Assembly (NCBI GenBank): GCA_028682915.1
Contig: JAJRAN010000110.1
Span: forward strand, 1 to 41,451
From: Methanomassiliicoccales archaeon
GTDB taxonomy: Archaea > Thermoplasmatota > Thermoplasmata > Methanomassiliicoccales > UBA472
Length of the DNA: 41,451 nucleotides
Direction: 5' to 3'
Of the stretch, positions 39,918 to 41,451 are shown piece after piece. Position 1 is the stretch's first letter. Every line of letters begins with the position of its first letter. The notes under the pieces were generated by a model. That model was not told the DNA's origin. It made no database searches and saw nothing but the letters and a program-made list of their open reading frames with translations. A program made the translations under genes and the position numbers.

Positions 39918-40391
39918 ATGCTTCCCGGTAAGCGCCTCGATGAGCTCAGGGTCGGGGACCTAGGCCGCCTGGTCGACCGGATGCCGCCCACGCTGCAAAA
40001 GAGCGCGACCCTCGGGCAGGCGTTGGAGGCCATCGACTCCGACCCCTTTTCGCGGAAGGCGTATGTTATCGACGTCGAGGGGAACCTCGTCGGCGTGGTC
40101 ACCCCTGGATCCATCATCAAGCTCATGCTCGACCGTGCGAGAAGCCGCGAGGACAAGGCCAAGCCCCTCGCCGACCTGGCCGAGGACGTTCTGGAGGAGG
40201 GGGTGGAGAAGGCGATGCGGATGCCCTTCCCTATCAAAACCTCCACATCCTTGGCCGAGGCGCTCTCGATCCTCCAGGAGAACCATTTGACCGGAGCCCC
40301 GGTGGTGGACGAGGACTACAAACTGGTCGGGGAGCTCGTCGCGCTCGAGCTCCTTAAGACGCTGACTCCGGCTTCAAGTACCAAGGCCTGA
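39918..40391 (+). CDS. CBS-domain pair protein
   Basis: A 157-residue protein made of two CBS motifs forming one Bateman module. The first is ATLGQALEAIDSDPFSRKAYVIDVEGNLVGVVTPGSIIKL, the second SLAEALSILQENHLTGAPVVDEDYKLVGELVALELLK. Such modules bind adenine nucleotides or other ligands and regulate partners. ATG 39918 is probably leaderless, with TATA-like GATAAGTAG about 25 bases upstream. Its last 18 bases overlap the converging ThiF/MoeB gene. Confidence 0.9.
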   Translation: MLPGKRLDELRVGDLGRLVDRMPPTLQKSATLGQALEAIDSDPFSRKAYVIDVEGNLVGVVTPGSIIKLMLDRARSREDKAKPLADLAEDVLEEGVEKAMRMPFPIKTSTSLAEALSILQENHLTGAPVVDEDYKLVGELVALELLKTLTPASSTKA

Positions 40392-41132
40392 GCAGACCGG
40401 GCAGTCTGGATCCCGTTGGACCTCCACCCGCTCCCAGACGTTGGTGCGCAGGTCGCCCAGGATCATCTGGCCCATCAGCGGGTCCCCGACCCCGGTGATG
40501 AGCTTGATCGCCTCGGCCGCCTGCATAGAGCCGAAGACCCCGGTGGCCGCGCCGAGGATGGGCAGCTCTCCCTTGCGCGGGGGCGGGTTGGGGAAGAGGC
40601 ATCTAAGGCAAGGGGTCTCGCCCGGGACAATGGTTGTGATCTGCCCAAACAGACCCTCCACGCCCGCATGGACGAAGGGCTTGCGCGTCTCCACGCAAAA
40701 GGCGTTCAGCGCGTAGCGGGTCTCGAAGTTGTCCGTGCAGTCGAGGATGATCTCCGCCTCGCCCAGGACCGATGAGATGCTCTCCTTGGTGACGCGCTCG
40801 CAGCGTTCAAGGACCTGGACCTCCTCGTTCATCTCCTTGATCTTCCACGCCGCCGACTCCACCTTTAGGCGGGAGGCGCTCACGTCCCTGAGCCAGTGGA
40901 GCACCTGGCGGTTGAGGTTGGACATCTCCGGGACCTGGTCGTCGACCAGCAGGATGCGCCCCACGCCCGCCGCGGCGAGGTACATGGTGGCGGGCGACCC
41001 CAGTCCACCTATCCCGAGCACTCCGACCGTGGCTCGGCCGAGCCTCTGCTGGGCGTCCTCCCCGAAGCCCTCGATGATGAGCTGCCGGCGGTAGCGGTCC
41101 TTGTCCCTGACGCTGAGGTCCGTTCGGTCCAT
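40374..41132 (-). CDS. ThiF/MoeB/HesA-family adenylyltransferase (E1-like)
   Basis: A 252-residue E1-like enzyme that adenylates the C-terminus of a ubiquitin-like sulfur carrier for thiamine, molybdopterin or tRNA thiolation. The ATP site is GVLGIGGLGSPATMYLAAAGVG (40-47 core), with catalytic LVDDQVPEMSNLNRQVL and LDCTDNFETRYALN. Zinc is held by PCLRC (C175, C178) and CPVC (C244, C247). The frame is open upstream to 41396, but those residues do not resemble the family. MDRTDLSVRDKDRYRRQLII is the usual start, with a TATA-like TGCTTATTC about 28 bases upstream. Confidence 0.92.
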   Translation of the reverse strand: MDRTDLSVRDKDRYRRQLIIEGFGEDAQQRLGRATVGVLGIGGLGSPATMYLAAAGVGRILLVDDQVPEMSNLNRQVLHWLRDVSASRLKVESAAWKIKEMNEEVQVLERCERVTKESISSVLGEAEIILDCTDNFETRYALNAFCVETRKPFVHAGVEGLFGQITTIVPGETPCLRCLFPNPPPRKGELPILGAATGVFGSMQAAEAIKLITGVGDPLMGQMILGDLRTNVWERVEVQRDPDCPVCSGLGT

Positions 41133-41432
41133 GTCGCTGGTCGTGATGCCATTTTCGGGGAATAAGCATTCGCCTTCAGGGCAAGGGCTGTTTTCGGCAC
41201 GATGAGATAGACAGGGCGTCCAAACTAGATGGATGTCGGGGGGGAGCCCGTATGAGCAAGGCAGCTTAGGTTCAGTCCACCTCACACCACATAAGCCAGT
41301 GCAGTCGTGATGTAGATGGGGCACAGTGGCCTCGGAACGTCTTCCACCGGTCAATGTGAGATAGACCAACCTTTTTTCAGGCGCATTCGCAATCATATAA
41401 TACTGGTTGATTGCAACTATGCGCTGATACCC
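41133..41432. other. Non-coding 300-base gap before the last gene
   Basis: No protein gene is supported. A 10-base direct repeat TGAGATAGAC occurs at 41203-41212 and 41357-41366, and the second copy is followed by CTTTTTT (41371-41377). The mixed GC-rich content ending in a T-run could mark a small RNA, but no known RNA family was recognised (no SRP or RNase P signatures). Confidence 0.35.
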
Positions 41433-41451
41433 ATGGCTGAAGAGAAGAAAG
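41433..41451 (+). CDS. Start of an unidentified gene (runs off the window)
   Basis: ATG 41433 opens MAEEKK, cut by the window end. TATA-like CATATAATA (41394-41402) lies about 35 bases upstream, so a leader of 8-10 bases is expected. Six codons do not allow identification. Confidence 0.5.

Noticed and set aside
41133-41396. 88-codon N-terminal extension of the ThiF/MoeB protein
   Set aside because: A Cys/His/Pro-rich translation without similarity to the family; a TATA-like box lies just before the chosen start.
1-41451. CRISPR array, prophage or insertion sequence
   Set aside because: No regularly spaced repeats, integrase, transposase or phage structural genes were found anywhere in the window.

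Overview
The window comes from a methanogenic archaeon. It opens with the start of mcrB (methyl-coenzyme M reductase beta subunit) and carries the McrA-modification pair ycaO-tfuA. Archaeal hallmarks are SepF, a PUA-domain MCT-1-like protein, a RecJ-like DHH nuclease, RtcB, a KaiC-like ATPase, TATA/BRE promoters and many leaderless starts. The corrinoid genes (MtbC-type protein, MtaA/MtbA-type CoM methyltransferase, RamA-type activase) together with a soluble MtrA-MtrH pair and no other mtr genes fit a methyl-compound-reducing methanogen, most likely a Methanomassiliicoccales-like Thermoplasmatota. The lineage is inferred from gene content, not proven. DNA is GC-rich, which creates many long antisense open frames.

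Layout. 1-3043 (minus strand): an Lrp/AsnC regulator, ycaO, tfuA and mcrB in one direction, with a dyad-rich promoter before mcrB. 3196-8392: a DUF169 protein diverges from mtrA-mtrH; then an MBL-fold hydrolase and RamA on the other strand. 8625-12419: a giant REC-PAS-GAF histidine kinase. 12487-17180 (minus): CoM methyltransferase, hydantoinase-family ASKHA protein, a four-cysteine winged-helix regulator and a corrinoid protein. No substrate-specific methyltransferase is present. 17472-24760: housekeeping genes (phosphoesterase, YprB-like nuclease, TPR, DHH nuclease, argF, pepF) plus two tiny genes. 24860-31709: tRNA-His, a 7TM-DUF835 protein, rtcB, a duplicated-cysteine SHOCT protein, an HD hydrolase, sepF, a PUA protein and a zinc ribbon. 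31869-35176: a two-gene envelope operon. 35252-41451: msrA, a TfoX-like protein, a KaiC-like ATPase, GNAT, an unknown gene with PadR, a zinc-ribbon membrane protein, DUF2124, CBS, a ThiF/MoeB E1-like protein and the start of one more gene.

How it works together. YcaO-TfuA would mature the Mcr enzyme whose genes follow. The corrinoid protein would carry methyl groups that MtaA/MtbA passes to coenzyme M for Mcr, and RamA would rescue oxidised corrinoid. The soluble MtrA-MtrH pair could move methyl groups between corrinoid and a pterin carrier without the membrane sodium pump. A similar TGGATG...CATCCA dyad sits just upstream of the TATA boxes of both mcrB and the corrinoid gene, which suggests a shared regulator.
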